Source: Flavobacteriaceae bacterium
Lineage (GTDB): Bacteria > Bacteroidota > Bacteroidia > Flavobacteriales > Flavobacteriaceae
Reading direction: 5' to 3'
NCBI GenBank assembly: GCA_024640565.1
Contig: JAHEET010000001.1
Span: 186,001 to 250,000, forward strand
DNA: 64,000 bases
Part shown: in pieces, positions 1 through 9,206 of the stretch
Layout of the letters: every line of letters starts with the position of its first letter
Numbering within the stretch: position 1 is the first letter of the stretch
Program-made: the position numbers and the translations under genes
Notes under the pieces: model-generated
Told to the model about the DNA's origin: nothing
Database searches by the model: none
The model's input: only the letters and a program-made list of their open reading frames with translations

Positions 1-840
1 AAAGAGATTGTTTTGTGTTCTCCACCCAATAAAGAAGGTAAAATTCATGCAGCAATTTTGTATACAGCACAACTTTGTGGCATTACCAAAGTAGTAAAAG
101 TTGGAGGCATACAAGCCATAGCCGGTATGACTTTTGGAACCGAAACCATCCCACAAGTATCCAAAATATTTGGTCCAGGAAATCAGTTTGTTACCGTAGC
201 CAAACAATTGGCTACAAAATTTGGCGTAGCCATAGACATGCCTGCTGGTCCGAGTGAATTGTTAGTAATGGCAGACGCTTCTGCAAATGCTTCTTATGTA
301 GCTGCAGATTTATTAAGTCAGGCAGAACACGGAGCTGATAGCCAGGTGATTTTGGTAGCCACTTCTCAAGAATTTATCAATCAAGTCTCAAAAGAAGTCG
401 CCCAACAAATTTTGGCATTGCCGAGAAAAGAGTTAGCGCAAAAAGCGATAGACAATTCGAAAGCTATTTTTGTTGCAACAGACGAGATTGCCTTGGCACT
501 TATTAATGAATATGGCCCAGAACATTTCATTCTTTGTACGAATAATAATGAGTACTATCTTAAGAATATTGAAAATGCAGGTTCCGTTTTTATTGGTAAT
601 TATACCCCAGAAAGTGCAGGAGATTATGCTTCGGGCACCAACCATACACTGCCCACAAATGGTTTTTCAAAAGCCTATTCTGGTGTCAATCTGGACAGCT
701 TTTTAAAAAGCATCACTTTTCAAGAAATTACCCAAGAAGGAATTTTAAACCTTGGAAATACCATTGAAGTAATGGCAGCAGCAGAAGGCTTAGCGGCACA
801 CAAAAATGCGGTTACCGTTCGATTAAAAGACTTACAATGA
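1..840 (+). CDS. hisD: Histidinol dehydrogenase, 3' part (5' end outside window)
   Basis: Last enzyme of histidine synthesis; it oxidises L-histidinol to L-histidine with two NAD+ in the cytosol. The reading frame is open from base 1, so the start lies upstream; 279 codons are visible of the roughly 430 usual for the family. Recognisable blocks are GPGNQFVTVAK, PAGPSELLVMAD, LLSQAEHG (zinc/active-site region), the EHFIL block and the NAGSVFIG...SAGDYASGTNH block near the C-terminus. The stop overlaps the hisC start by four bases (ATGA), typical of translational coupling. hisG is expected just upstream. Identification is secure; only the N-terminus is unseen. Confidence 0.96.
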   Translation, partial: KEIVLCSPPNKEGKIHAAILYTAQLCGITKVVKVGGIQAIAGMTFGTETIPQVSKIFGPGNQFVTVAKQLATKFGVAIDMPAGPSELLVMADASANASYVAADLLSQAEHGADSQVILVATSQEFINQVSKEVAQQILALPRKELAQKAIDNSKAIFVATDEIALALINEYGPEHFILCTNNNEYYLKNIENAGSVFIGNYTPESAGDYASGTNHTLPTNGFSKAYSGVNLDSFLKSITFQEITQEGILNLGNTIEVMAAAEGLAAHKNAVTVRLKDLQ

Positions 841-1886
841 AAACAAATTGGAATCTAAATGCCCTTGTAAGAGCAAATATTAAGGCGCTCAAACCTTATT
901 CCTCGGCGAGAGATGAATACAAAGATGCGACCTCAAAGGAAGTGATTTTTTTAGATGCCAATGAGAACCCGTTTGAAAATGGTGTAAATCGGTATCCAGA
1001 TCCTCAGCAACACGCAGTAAAAGCCTTGTTGTCATCAATGAAAAATGTAGAGAGCGGAAATATTCTTTTGGGAAATGGCTCTGATGAAGTACTCGATTTA
1101 CTTTTTAGAGTATTTTGTGAGCCCAATGTAGACAATGTTATTACATTGCCGCCCACCTATGGAATGTATGCTGTATTGGCAAATATCAATGCCATAGAAA
1201 ATAGAGCTGTTTTATTATCAGACAACTTTCAACCTCGCGTAGATTCAATTTTGGAAGCAGTAGATGCTCGGAGTAAACTGTTGTTTTTATGCTCGCCCAA
1301 TAACCCTACAGGTAATAGTTTTTCTATGGAACGGGTAGAGGAATTGTTGCAAAGGTTTAATGGCTTGGTGGTCATAGATGAAGCCTATATTGATTTCTCC
1401 GATACAAAAAGTTGGTTAGAAAAATTAAAGAATTATCCAAATTTAGTGATTACACAAACACTCTCCAAAGCCTATGGATTGGCAGGAATTCGTTTAGGTA
1501 TTTGCTACGCATCCAAAGAAATAATTACAATTTTAAACACTATAAAGCCACCGTACAATGTCAACGAGTTGTCGCAGCAAAAAGCCATTGATCGATTGCT
1601 ACAGCCCAATGAAGTAGCACAAGAAATTCTAAAAATTAAGGAGGAGAGAACCAACTTAGTGACACATTTAAAAACAATAAATGTTGTCCAAGAAATTTAT
1701 CCCTCAGCATGTAATTTTGTGCTAGTCAAGGTAGACAATGCCACAAAACGCTATGATCAACTAATTGCAAAAGGAATTGTAATTCGCAATAGAACAACCC
1801 AACCTTTGTGTGAAAATTGTTTGCGTTTCACCGTGGGGACCCGTTCAGAAAATACCCGTTTAATTCAAGTTTTAAAAGAAATTTAA
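837..1886 (+). CDS. hisC: Histidinol-phosphate aminotransferase
   Basis: PLP-dependent class I/II aminotransferase that converts imidazole acetol phosphate and glutamate to histidinol phosphate. The 349-residue length is normal for HisC. Visible motifs are DANENPFENG near the N-terminus (substrate-binding arm), GNGSDEVLDLL, CSPNNPTGN, the VVIDEAYIDF aspartate that contacts the PLP ring nitrogen, and SKAYGLAGIRLG, where the lysine forms the Schiff base. The conserved C-terminal arginine block LRFTVGT is present. It overlaps hisD by four bases and abuts hisB with no gap, so it belongs to the his operon. Confidence 0.96.
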   Translation: MKTNWNLNALVRANIKALKPYSSARDEYKDATSKEVIFLDANENPFENGVNRYPDPQQHAVKALLSSMKNVESGNILLGNGSDEVLDLLFRVFCEPNVDNVITLPPTYGMYAVLANINAIENRAVLLSDNFQPRVDSILEAVDARSKLLFLCSPNNPTGNSFSMERVEELLQRFNGLVVIDEAYIDFSDTKSWLEKLKNYPNLVITQTLSKAYGLAGIRLGICYASKEIITILNTIKPPYNVNELSQQKAIDRLLQPNEVAQEILKIKEERTNLVTHLKTINVVQEIYPSACNFVLVKVDNATKRYDQLIAKGIVIRNRTTQPLCENCLRFTVGTRSENTRLIQVLKEI

Positions 1887-3023
1887 ATGAAGAAAGTATT
1901 ATTTATAGATCGAGATGGAACTTTGGTTTTGGAACCACCAGTAGATTATCAATTAGACAGTTTAGAAAAGTTAGAATACTATCCAAAAGTGTTTCAACAC
2001 CTGGCAAAAATTGCCTTAGAATTGGATTATGAATTGGTGATGATTACCAATCAAGATGGTTTGGGTACCGCGTCATTTCCTGAAAACACCTTTTGGCCCG
2101 CTCAAAATAAAATTATTACTGCTTTTGAGAAAGAAGGGGTTGTTTTTTCTGAGGTATTGATAGATAAAACTTTTCCTCATGAAAATGCAAACACAAGAAA
2201 GCCGAGAACGGGATTGTTGACAAAATACTTCTCCCAGGACTACGATTTAGAAAATTCATTTGTACTGGGAGACCGGATGACAGACATGGAATTGGCTAAA
2301 AACTTGGGGGCAAAAGGGATTTACTTATCAAAAAACCCAGCATTAGGAATCGACGAAATAGAAACGTCTCAAAAAGAAATAGTAGATTGTATAGCCACAA
2401 CAACTACCGATTGGGCTCAAATTTATGAATTTTTAAAACTGGAAGACCGGGTTTCAGAAATTACAAGAAATACCAATGAAACTCAGATTTTTATCAAACT
2501 AAATTTAGACGGTTCTGGGAAGAATAAGATTCATACAGGCCTGTCTTTCTTTGATCATATGTTAGATCAAATTGGTCGCCATGGCGCAATGGATCTAACC
2601 ATTCAGGTAACAGGAGATTTGGAAGTAGATGAACATCATACAATAGAAGATACGATGATTGCACTTGGAGAAGTCTTCAACAAAGCCTTGGGTAATAAAT
2701 TGGGTATGGAAAGATATGGTTTTTGTTTGCCAATGGATGACTGTTTGGCACAAGTTGCTGTTGATTTTGGAGGACGAAATTGGCTGGAATGGGATGCAGA
2801 TTTTAAGCGTGAAAAAATTGGTGATATGCCTACTGAGATGTTCTTTCACTTATTTAAATCATTTACAGATGGTGCAAAATGCAATCTGAATATCAAAGCA
2901 GAAGGTAACAATGAGCATCATAAGATTGAAGCAATCTTTAAAGCCTTTGCCAAAGCAATGAAAATGGCTGTAAAAAGAGATGCAAACAAGCTGTTTTTAC
3001 CTTCTACCAAAGGAATGCTTTAA
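1887..3023 (+). CDS. hisB: Bifunctional histidinol-phosphatase / imidazoleglycerol-phosphate dehydratase
   Basis: Fused enzyme carrying steps 6 and 8 of histidine synthesis. Residues 1 to about 165 are a HAD-type phosphatase: [12 protein letters not shown] with the nucleophile aspartate, MITNQDG, and [14 protein letters not shown]. Residues about 190-378 are the IGPD domain: [22 protein letters not shown], and the second metal-binding set [15 protein letters not shown]. The length matches the E. coli-type fusion. The start follows the hisC stop directly (TAAATG). Fused hisB is usual in Bacteroidota. Confidence 0.96.
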   Translation: MKKVLFIDRDGTLVLEPPVDYQLDSLEKLEYYPKVFQHLAKIALELDYELVMITNQDGLGTASFPENTFWPAQNKIITAFEKEGVVFSEVLIDKTFPHENANTRKPRTGLLTKYFSQDYDLENSFVLGDRMTDMELAKNLGAKGIYLSKNPALGIDEIETSQKEIVDCIATTTTDWAQIYEFLKLEDRVSEITRNTNETQIFIKLNLDGSGKNKIHTGLSFFDHMLDQIGRHGAMDLTIQVTGDLEVDEHHTIEDTMIALGEVFNKALGNKLGMERYGFCLPMDDCLAQVAVDFGGRNWLEWDADFKREKIGDMPTEMFFHLFKSFTDGAKCNLNIKAEGNNEHHKIEAIFKAFAKAMKMAVKRDANKLFLPSTKGML

Positions 3024-3047
3024 TCACCTCAATAGATACAACCAATT

Positions 3048-3629
3048 ATGAAAGTCATTATCATTGATTACGGAGCTGGAAATATTAAAAGCATACAATT
3101 TGCTTTTAAACGCTTGGGAGTAGACGCAATATTGTCAAATGATATTGATGAAATCACCACTGCAGATAAACTTATTTTCCCAGGGGTTGGTGCAGCAAAT
3201 GCTGCCATGAAAATGCTTGAAGAAAGTGGTTTGGATAAAATCATTCCAACATTAAAACAACCCGTTTTAGGAATTTGTTTGGGCATGCAGTTGATGTGTT
3301 TGTCCTCTGAGGAAGGAAATACAAAAGGGATGGGTATTTTTAAGGTAGCCGTAAAACGTTTTTCGAATGAACGAAAAGTACCACAAATGGGATGGAATAC
3401 CATTGCTAGTTTAAAATCCGATTTGTTTTTAGGAGTCAAAGAAAACGAATTTATGTACTTGGTGCATAGCTTTTATGCAGAAAAATGTACGGAATGTATT
3501 GCCACCACGACCTACGGCATTGCATATGCTGCTGCCTTGCAAAAAAACAATTTTTATGGAGTGCAGTTTCACCCAGAAAAAAGCGGAACAGCAGGCGCTA
3601 AGATTTTACAAAACTTTTTAAAGTTATAA
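3048..3629 (+). CDS. hisH: Imidazole glycerol phosphate synthase, glutaminase subunit
   Basis: Glutamine amidotransferase that supplies ammonia to HisF. The 193-residue length is normal. The N-terminus VIIDYGAGNIKSI, the nucleophile elbow GICLGMQLM with its catalytic cysteine, and GVQFHPEKSG, carrying the catalytic histidine and glutamate, are all present. It lies 24 bases after hisB and 3 bases before hisA in the operon. It works as a heterodimer with HisF, encoded two genes downstream. Confidence 0.96.
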   Translation: MKVIIIDYGAGNIKSIQFAFKRLGVDAILSNDIDEITTADKLIFPGVGAANAAMKMLEESGLDKIIPTLKQPVLGICLGMQLMCLSSEEGNTKGMGIFKVAVKRFSNERKVPQMGWNTIASLKSDLFLGVKENEFMYLVHSFYAEKCTECIATTTYGIAYAAALQKNNFYGVQFHPEKSGTAGAKILQNFLKL

Positions 3630-3632
3630 GCT

Positions 3633-4409
3633 ATGAGAATCATACCAGCAATTGATATCATCGATGGAAAGTGCGTTCGCCTAACCAAAGGAGATTATAC
3701 GACAAAAAAAATATACAACGAGCAGCCCTTAGAAGTTGCAAAAGAATTTGAAGCAGCAGGTATCGAATACTTACACGTTGTCGATTTGGATGGGGCAAAG
3801 GCAAGTCAAATTGTTAATTACAAAGTATTGGAGCAAATTGCCTCCAAGACTCATTTAAAAATTGATTTTGGCGGAGGCTTAAAATCAGATAAAGATGTAG
3901 AAATTGCTTTTAATTCTGGAGCCAATCAAATAACCGGTGGGAGCATCGCTGTAAAAGATACTGCGACTTTTGAACGTTGGATTTCGAAATATGGACCTCA
4001 AAAAATCATTTTAGGTGCCGATTTTTATCCAGCTGCTTCCGGAGGAAAAATTGCCACAAACGGATGGCAAGAAGAAAGTAGTTTGGAGTTGATTCCTTTT
4101 ATAAAAGGCTACCAAGATAAAGGAATTGACACTGTTATTTGTACTGATATTTCTAAAGATGGTATGTTGGAAGGCCCTAGTTTTGATATCTATCAGGAAA
4201 TTGTATCCATATCAAAAAAACTCAAATTGATTGCTTCGGGTGGAATTTCAACTTTTGATGAGTTGCCAACATTGGCCCATTTAGGCTGTGAAGGAGTAAT
4301 TATAGGAAAAGCAATTTATGAGCACAAGATCAGTTTAAAACAATTAGAAAATTTTATAATCAATTCATTAAATGTTAACCAAAAGAATCATTCCTTGTCT
4401 GGACATTAA
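3633..4409 (+). CDS. hisA: ProFAR isomerase (phosphoribosylformimino-AICAR ribotide isomerase)
   Basis: TIM-barrel isomerase of step 4 of histidine synthesis. The N-terminus [15 protein letters not shown] carries the first catalytic aspartate; [23 protein letters not shown] (second catalytic aspartate) and [11 protein letters not shown] are the phosphate-binding and catalytic loops. At 258 residues it is somewhat longer than the usual 240-245: the C-terminal tail, about 12 residues ending SLSGH, is read through the start of hisF, giving a 38-base overlap (4372-4409) in another frame. Function is secure; the tail may be a drifted stop codon. Confidence 0.95.
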   Translation: MRIIPAIDIIDGKCVRLTKGDYTTKKIYNEQPLEVAKEFEAAGIEYLHVVDLDGAKASQIVNYKVLEQIASKTHLKIDFGGGLKSDKDVEIAFNSGANQITGGSIAVKDTATFERWISKYGPQKIILGADFYPAASGGKIATNGWQEESSLELIPFIKGYQDKGIDTVICTDISKDGMLEGPSFDIYQEIVSISKKLKLIASGGISTFDELPTLAHLGCEGVIIGKAIYEHKISLKQLENFIINSLNVNQKNHSLSGH

Positions 4410-5127
4410 AAATGGAAGAACTGTAAAAGGAGTCAATTTTGTAAATCTTATCGATGCAGGAGATCCCGTAGTCTTAGCAAAACAGTATGCAGCTTTGGGG
4501 GCCGATGAATTGGTCTTTTTAGATATTTCGGCAACCTTAGAAGGTCGGAAAACCATGTTGGAAATGGTTTTGAAAGTAGCAGAACAAGTAAATATACCCT
4601 TCACCGTAGGAGGCGGTATTTCCTCGGCAGCAGATGTAACAGCACTGTTAAACTCTGGTGCAGATAAGGTTTCTATCAACTCCTCTGCAATTAAAAGACC
4701 TGAATTAATTAACGAATTGTCAGATAAGTTTGGGAGTCAATGTGTGGTTGTTGCCATTGATGCAAAACAGATAGATGGTCAATGGAAGGTGCATTTGGCT
4801 GGAGGAACTGTACCAACAGCACTCAATTTATTTGACTGGGCAAAAGAAGTCGAAAAACGAGGTGCGGGTGAGATTCTCTTTACTTCTATGAATAACGATG
4901 GTACCAAAGCAGGTTTTGCAAATGAAGCTCTGGCTAAATTATCTGCTTCGCTAAACATCCCAATTATAGCATCAGGTGGCGCTGGTAACGTGCAGCATTT
5001 TATAGATAGCTTTCTAATAGGAAAGTCGGATGCCGCGCTGGCAGCCAGTGTTTTTCATTTTGGTGAAATTGAAATTATGGATCTAAAGACCCAATTAAGT
5101 GAAAACAAGATTCCTGTGAGGATATAA
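4372..5127 (+). CDS. hisF: Imidazole glycerol phosphate synthase, cyclase subunit
   Basis: TIM-barrel cyclase; it takes ammonia from HisH to form IGP and AICAR. The 251-residue length is normal. [14 protein letters not shown] holds the catalytic Asp near residue 11, FTVGGGISS and [13 protein letters not shown] are phosphate-binding loops, and [12 protein letters not shown] holds the second catalytic Asp (family usually SMDRDGTK; here SMNNDGTK). The start is fixed by the family N-terminus [11 protein letters not shown], so the overlap of 38 bases with hisA is real and not a start error. Confidence 0.96.
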   Translation: MLTKRIIPCLDIKNGRTVKGVNFVNLIDAGDPVVLAKQYAALGADELVFLDISATLEGRKTMLEMVLKVAEQVNIPFTVGGGISSAADVTALLNSGADKVSINSSAIKRPELINELSDKFGSQCVVVAIDAKQIDGQWKVHLAGGTVPTALNLFDWAKEVEKRGAGEILFTSMNNDGTKAGFANEALAKLSASLNIPIIASGGAGNVQHFIDSFLIGKSDAALAASVFHFGEIEIMDLKTQLSENKIPVRI

Positions 5128-5159
5128 GAGGCCATACAAAATCAAAAAAAATAAAAATT

Positions 5160-5759
5160 ATGAATATCAATTTCAATAAAAATAATGATGGTTTGATTCC
5201 AGCAATCATACAAGATGCAACGACCAAAAATGTGCTCATGTTGGGGTATATGAACGAGGAAGCATTCCTTAAAACGCAAGCAACTAAACTTGTTACTTTT
5301 TTTAGCAGAACTAAAAAACGTTTGTGGACCAAAGGGGAAGAAAGTGGCCATTTGTTGCATTTGGTTGCTATGAAATTGGATTGTGATAATGACACCTTGT
5401 TGATTCAAGTAACTCCCAATGGGCCTACCTGTCACAAAGGATCCGCTACCTGCTGGAATGAAGAAAACACACCCAATTATGGATTCTTTTCTACCTTAGA
5501 AACCACCATTGCTGAAAGAGTTGCTCAAAAGAATACTGAAAAGTCCTATGTAGCAAGCCTATTTGCCAAAGGGATTTCAAAAGTAGCACAGAAAGTAGGA
5601 GAGGAAGCTGTGGAAATGGTTATTGAAGCCATGGATAATAATGACGCATTGTTTTTATACGAATCGGCAGATTTAATGTTTCATTATTTAATGCTTTTAC
5701 AAGCAAAAGGATTTACACTTAAGGATATAGAAACTGAGTTGAAAAAGAGGCAGCAATAA
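5160..5759 (+). CDS. hisI: Bifunctional phosphoribosyl-AMP cyclohydrolase / phosphoribosyl-ATP pyrophosphatase
   Basis: Fused HisIE enzyme for steps 2 and 3 of the pathway. The HisI half (about 1-110) shows GLIPAIIQD, LMLGYMNEEAF, FFSRTKKRLWTKGE, DCDNDTLL and the zinc cysteine in GPTCHKGSATCW. The HisE half (about 115-199) is an all-helical MazG-like NTP pyrophosphatase with KVGEEAVEMVIEA and the ESADLMFHYLMLL block. It lies 32 bases after hisF as the last gene of the operon. It ends next to the convergent DUF1853 gene, with only 8 bases between the stops. Confidence 0.96.
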   Translation: MNINFNKNNDGLIPAIIQDATTKNVLMLGYMNEEAFLKTQATKLVTFFSRTKKRLWTKGEESGHLLHLVAMKLDCDNDTLLIQVTPNGPTCHKGSATCWNEENTPNYGFFSTLETTIAERVAQKNTEKSYVASLFAKGISKVAQKVGEEAVEMVIEAMDNNDALFLYESADLMFHYLMLLQAKGFTLKDIETELKKRQQ

Positions 5760-5767
5760 AAAAAAAT

Positions 5768-6580
5768 TTACCACCAAACCAAGAAAAATTTTTCGATACA
5801 ACCGTTTTTATGTTTTATCCAACACATGGGGGAGAAATTCCGTTGCCGAATTTTATTACAGTCTTTGGTAAAGGATCTAAGGGACTGCCAAGCTACCTGT
5901 GGATGTGGTAGGGTTAACCAATCTTTTTTGTGGGGAATGTAAAAGCTACACTTTTTAAATTGTTGCAATGCCTCCATATGGATGTAAAAACCAACAATAC
6001 AGGCTGAATTTAATTGTTTTAACTGAATATTTTTGTTTGTGAAAGGTACAAATAACTGGGCTTTAAAATAGACTTCTTGTTCGATGTCATTAGCATTTAG
6101 ACCGATTGTTTTTAAATAGTTTTGGCATTCTTTGGAGTAGAGAAGGGGGAGTTGTTTTTTTTGAAGCTTCTCTAACTTGGACTGTAAACAATCTTTTCTA
6201 TTGGGGCCAATAAAATGGGCAATCTCGTCTGTACCAACAGTAGCGTCATAAAGGTAGAATTTGTAAATAATCTCTAAATGTATGGGTTGATGTGCTTTTA
6301 AAAGGATGCAGTCTAACTCGCCTAATGTGATTTTATCTTGTTGGATCTGAATGTTTTCTGAAATAATTTCAAGCTGTTCGTTTTGATCAAGTTGATAGGA
6401 GACAAAACGCTCGATATATTTCCCAAGTCTTAATGAGCCATCAATTTCTTTGTTTAGAGAGATCGATTTTTGGTCTATTTGAAATTGTTTTAAATTATAA
6501 ACAGCTTTTTCTGTCCATAAAGAAGGGGTTTTTAGAAAACCTTCAAAATGATTTTGGATATCTTTTGTTTTTTGATGCAT
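5768..6580 (-). CDS. DUF1853 family protein
   Basis: A 270-residue soluble protein with no signal peptide or membrane segment. The central blocks LGELDCILL and HLEIIYKFYLYD, then IGPNRKDCLQSKLEKLQKKQLPL, are arranged as in DUF1853; the acidic D/E...ExxxKFYL layout recalls restriction-endonuclease-like folds, but that link is inference. No function is established to my knowledge. It is convergent with the his operon and divergent from the DUF2461 gene, so it is probably monocistronic. Confidence 0.7.
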   Translation of the reverse strand: MHQKTKDIQNHFEGFLKTPSLWTEKAVYNLKQFQIDQKSISLNKEIDGSLRLGKYIERFVSYQLDQNEQLEIISENIQIQQDKITLGELDCILLKAHQPIHLEIIYKFYLYDATVGTDEIAHFIGPNRKDCLQSKLEKLQKKQLPLLYSKECQNYLKTIGLNANDIEQEVYFKAQLFVPFTNKNIQLKQLNSACIVGFYIHMEALQQFKKCSFYIPHKKDWLTLPHPQVAWQSLRSFTKDCNKIRQRNFSPMCWIKHKNGCIEKFFLVWW

Positions 6581-6646
6581 TGTGCTTCGAAATTACAAAA
6601 CGATTTTCATTTTCTTTTCGTAAATTTCAGTTTTAAAAATTAGATT

Positions 6647-7321
6647 ATGAAAATTGAAAATGCCACTCTTGAATATTTAAAAGACCTTCAAAAAAACAAC
6701 AACCGAGATTGGTTTTCAGAAACCAAACCGAGGTATGTACAGGCGCAAAAAAATGCGAAAGAAGTTTTTGCTGCCATACATGAGGAATTACAAATGCATG
6801 ACGAAATTGAAAAATCTAAAATGATGCGTATTTATAGAGATGTGCGTTTTTCCAACGATAAGACACCTTACAAAGCACATTTTGCAAATTCTTATTCGAG
6901 GTTGGGTAAGGAATTGCGTGGAGGCTATTTTCTGAGAATACGTCCAGGAGAATCTTTTTTAGCAGGAGGCTTTTGGGAACCTAGTAAGGAAGATTTATTG
7001 AGAATTCGAAAAGAAATTGAATTGGATGCCTCTGAAATTAGAGCCCTTCTAGCAGCCAAAGACTATCAACAATATTTTGGTGGCAAATTCGAAAGTTTTA
7101 GTGAGCTTAAAACAGCCCCAAGAGGCTTTGATAAAGCACATAAAGACATCGATTTATTACGTAAAAAGGGCTTTATTGCTTCTCGAAGTTTTACAGATGC
7201 AGAAGTGCTCTCTGAAAATTTTTTGGAAGAAGTTGCCAAGAGCTACAAAGCATTGCGTCCTTTTTTCGATCTCTTTAGTGATCTTCTAACCACCAATTTA
7301 AACGGAGAAAGCATTCTTTAG
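6647..7321 (+). CDS. DUF2461 (TIGR02453) family protein
   Basis: A 224-residue cytosolic protein. The family signature is clear: LEYLKDLQKNNNRDWF at the N-terminus, MRIYRDVRFSNDKTPYKAHF near residues 60-80, and GGYFLRIRPGESFLAGGFW about residues 95-115. The family is widespread in Bacteroidota and of unknown biochemical role. It ends 4 bases before the convergent MATE gene and is divergent from DUF1853. Confidence 0.85.
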   Translation: MKIENATLEYLKDLQKNNNRDWFSETKPRYVQAQKNAKEVFAAIHEELQMHDEIEKSKMMRIYRDVRFSNDKTPYKAHFANSYSRLGKELRGGYFLRIRPGESFLAGGFWEPSKEDLLRIRKEIELDASEIRALLAAKDYQQYFGGKFESFSELKTAPRGFDKAHKDIDLLRKKGFIASRSFTDAEVLSENFLEEVAKSYKALRPFFDLFSDLLTTNLNGESIL

Positions 7322-7325
7322 ATAC

Positions 7326-8663
7326 CTACTGTAAGTTTTTTTTTATTTCTCTTCTTACAACAATGTAGGTAATAATAGTTGCTAAAATATCTCCAATGGC
7401 AAAGGAATACCAAACACCATCAACTCCATAATACATTGGCAAAATATAAGCCAATGGTATTAAGAAAAAACCTTGCTTTAAAAGGGTTAAAAACAATGCA
7501 GGTAATGCTTTTCCTGCCGCTTGAAAATAGGCAGAACCAATGAGTTGTATGGCAATTATTGGAGAGGCTAAGAAAACCAAAAGCATTGCTCTTGGAGTTG
7601 CTGCCAATAGGGTGGCATCAGTTGAAAAAACACCGATAATTTCTTTTGCAAAGACTACAATCATGATATAAATGAATCCTGCAACGACGCAACCATAGAC
7701 AATGGCTTTTTGGATGGTTTCTTTGACACGATCGTATTTTTTGGCACCATAATTATAGCCTGCTATTGGCAAAAAACCTTGGGTAATTCCCATGATTGGA
7801 AACAGTGCAAACATCATTACGCGATTGATGATTCCAAAAATTGAAATCGAAATTTCACCACCATAGGTATACAAAGAATAGTTTAGCACAATCATTAAAA
7901 CACTAATCGTCCCTTGTCTTGCAATTGAAACACCTCCTAACCGTATAATCTCATTTACAATAGAAAAATCCAACCCAAAGTTTTTAGGGATAATTTTTAA
8001 TTCACTTTTTTTTGCAATAAAGAAAAAGAGAATAAACAATCCACAACTTGCGTAGGCAATTGCGGTAGCCAATCCAGCACCGTACATTCCAAGGTGCATG
8101 TATTTTATAAAGAGAATGTCTAATGTAATATTTACAACAGCCGGAATTAACATGGCATACATGGCAAATTTAGGTTTCCCAACTGCTCTAATGACGGGGT
8201 TCCCCATCATGGCAAAAGTTAAAAAAGGTACGCCGTAAATAATGACATCAAAATAGGCTTGGGCCGGATCCAAAATAGCTCCTTTTGCACCAAAAAGCGA
8301 TAAAATTTCTGTACTGTAAATATTGCCCAATAGTACAAAAAGAAGTGCCAAAATGCTGGTTAAGCTAATTTGATTTCCAAATGTAAGTAGTGCTTTTTCT
8401 GAATTTTCATTTCCCAAAGCTCTCGATATGATTGAGCTTCCTCCTATACCAATTCCCATCCCAATAGAAGAAATCATAAATGCAATGGGTAAAACGACAG
8501 TAATAGCTGCAATCGCCAAAACACCAATCCATTGTCCCACAAAAATGGTATCAACAATCATGTTTAAAGACATTACAAGTATTCCAATAGCTGCAGGAAC
8601 TGCCTGTTGTATCAGTAATTTACTTATCTTTTCTGTTCCTAATTCTCCTGCTAATCTTGCCAT
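7326..8663 (-). CDS. MATE family efflux transporter
   Basis: A 445-residue inner-membrane protein with about 12 hydrophobic segments, the usual size for MATE exporters that move cationic drugs or metabolites against H+ or Na+. The N-terminal half has the typical LLIQQAVPAAIGILVMSLN start and VDTIFVGQWIG (the helix-1/2 region), and the C-terminal half has GITQGFLPIAGYNYGAKK, a hallmark of the second repeat. The substrate cannot be told from sequence. The next upstream gene is divergent. Confidence 0.9.
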   Translation of the reverse strand: MARLAGELGTEKISKLLIQQAVPAAIGILVMSLNMIVDTIFVGQWIGVLAIAAITVVLPIAFMISSIGMGIGIGGSSIISRALGNENSEKALLTFGNQISLTSILALLFVLLGNIYSTEILSLFGAKGAILDPAQAYFDVIIYGVPFLTFAMMGNPVIRAVGKPKFAMYAMLIPAVVNITLDILFIKYMHLGMYGAGLATAIAYASCGLFILFFFIAKKSELKIIPKNFGLDFSIVNEIIRLGGVSIARQGTISVLMIVLNYSLYTYGGEISISIFGIINRVMMFALFPIMGITQGFLPIAGYNYGAKKYDRVKETIQKAIVYGCVVAGFIYIMIVVFAKEIIGVFSTDATLLAATPRAMLLVFLASPIIAIQLIGSAYFQAAGKALPALFLTLLKQGFFLIPLAYILPMYYGVDGVWYSFAIGDILATIITYIVVRREIKKNLQ

Positions 8664-8725
8664 AATTTTCTAGAGCACAAAGATGCTACTTTATAAACTA
8701 GATTGTATCATAGCAACATCAATAA

Positions 8726-8758
8726 TTGTTATGGATGCATTTAAATTTTATAAGTTTG
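8726..8758 (+). promoter_or_regulatory. Bacteroidota-type promoter for the thioesterase gene
   Basis: A -33-like TTG at 8726-8728 and a -7 box TAAGTTTG at 8751-8758 are separated by 22 bases, inside the usual spacing of the sigma-ABfr consensus TTG-N17-23-TAnnTTTG. The start codon at 8775 lies 16 bases past the box. Confidence 0.6.
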
Positions 8759-8774
8759 TACAAAAAATAGATAG

Positions 8775-9170
8775 ATGAGCACAGTTTTTCAATTGAAACA
8801 CGTTGTAGAAATCGCTGATATTGATGATTTAAACCATGTAAACAATGCAGTTTATGTGAAATGGATGGATGCGATTGCCCACCAACACTGGGTTGCTTTA
8901 ACGTCAAAGCATCCCCTGCCACAATTTATTTGGGTGGTGTTAAGACATGAAATTGATTACACTGGACAAGCTGTTTTAAACGATTTGGTTATTTCTAAAA
9001 CATGGGTAGGAGATACAAAGGGTTTTAAATCGGAACGGCATTTTGAATTTTCTACCAATGAGAAGCTACTTGTAAAAGCTAAAACCATCTATGGAATGCT
9101 AGACGCCAAAACGTATAAGCCCTCCAGAATTAGAGAAAATGTATTAAAAGTATTAGAACCTTTTAAATAA
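8775..9170 (+). CDS. Acyl-CoA thioesterase, 4HBT hotdog fold
   Basis: A 131-residue single hotdog domain. The N-terminal block VVEIADIDDLNHVNNAVYVKWMD has the 4HBT signature, with the catalytic-type aspartate followed by HVNN. Proteins of this kind hydrolyse short or aromatic acyl-CoA thioesters; the substrate is unknown. It has its own promoter-like sequence, and is followed 36 bases later by a helicase gene with a second -7 box, so co-transcription is possible but not required. Confidence 0.85.
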   Translation: MSTVFQLKHVVEIADIDDLNHVNNAVYVKWMDAIAHQHWVALTSKHPLPQFIWVVLRHEIDYTGQAVLNDLVISKTWVGDTKGFKSERHFEFSTNEKLLVKAKTIYGMLDAKTYKPSRIRENVLKVLEPFK

Positions 9171-9173
9171 AAG

Positions 9174-9181
9174 TATCTTTG
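9174..9181 (+). promoter_or_regulatory. -7 box (TATCTTTG) upstream of the DEAD-box helicase
   Basis: Exact match to TAnnTTTG, starting 3 bases after the thioesterase stop and 25 bases before the helicase ATG. No TTG is seen at the 17-23 base spacing. Confidence 0.45.
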
Positions 9182-9206
9182 CCAATCTATATTTGAAACA
9201 GCTATT

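Noticed and set aside
3068-3439. Minus-strand ORF of 123 codons antisense to hisH
   Set aside because: Shadow of a well-conserved gene; no homology features.
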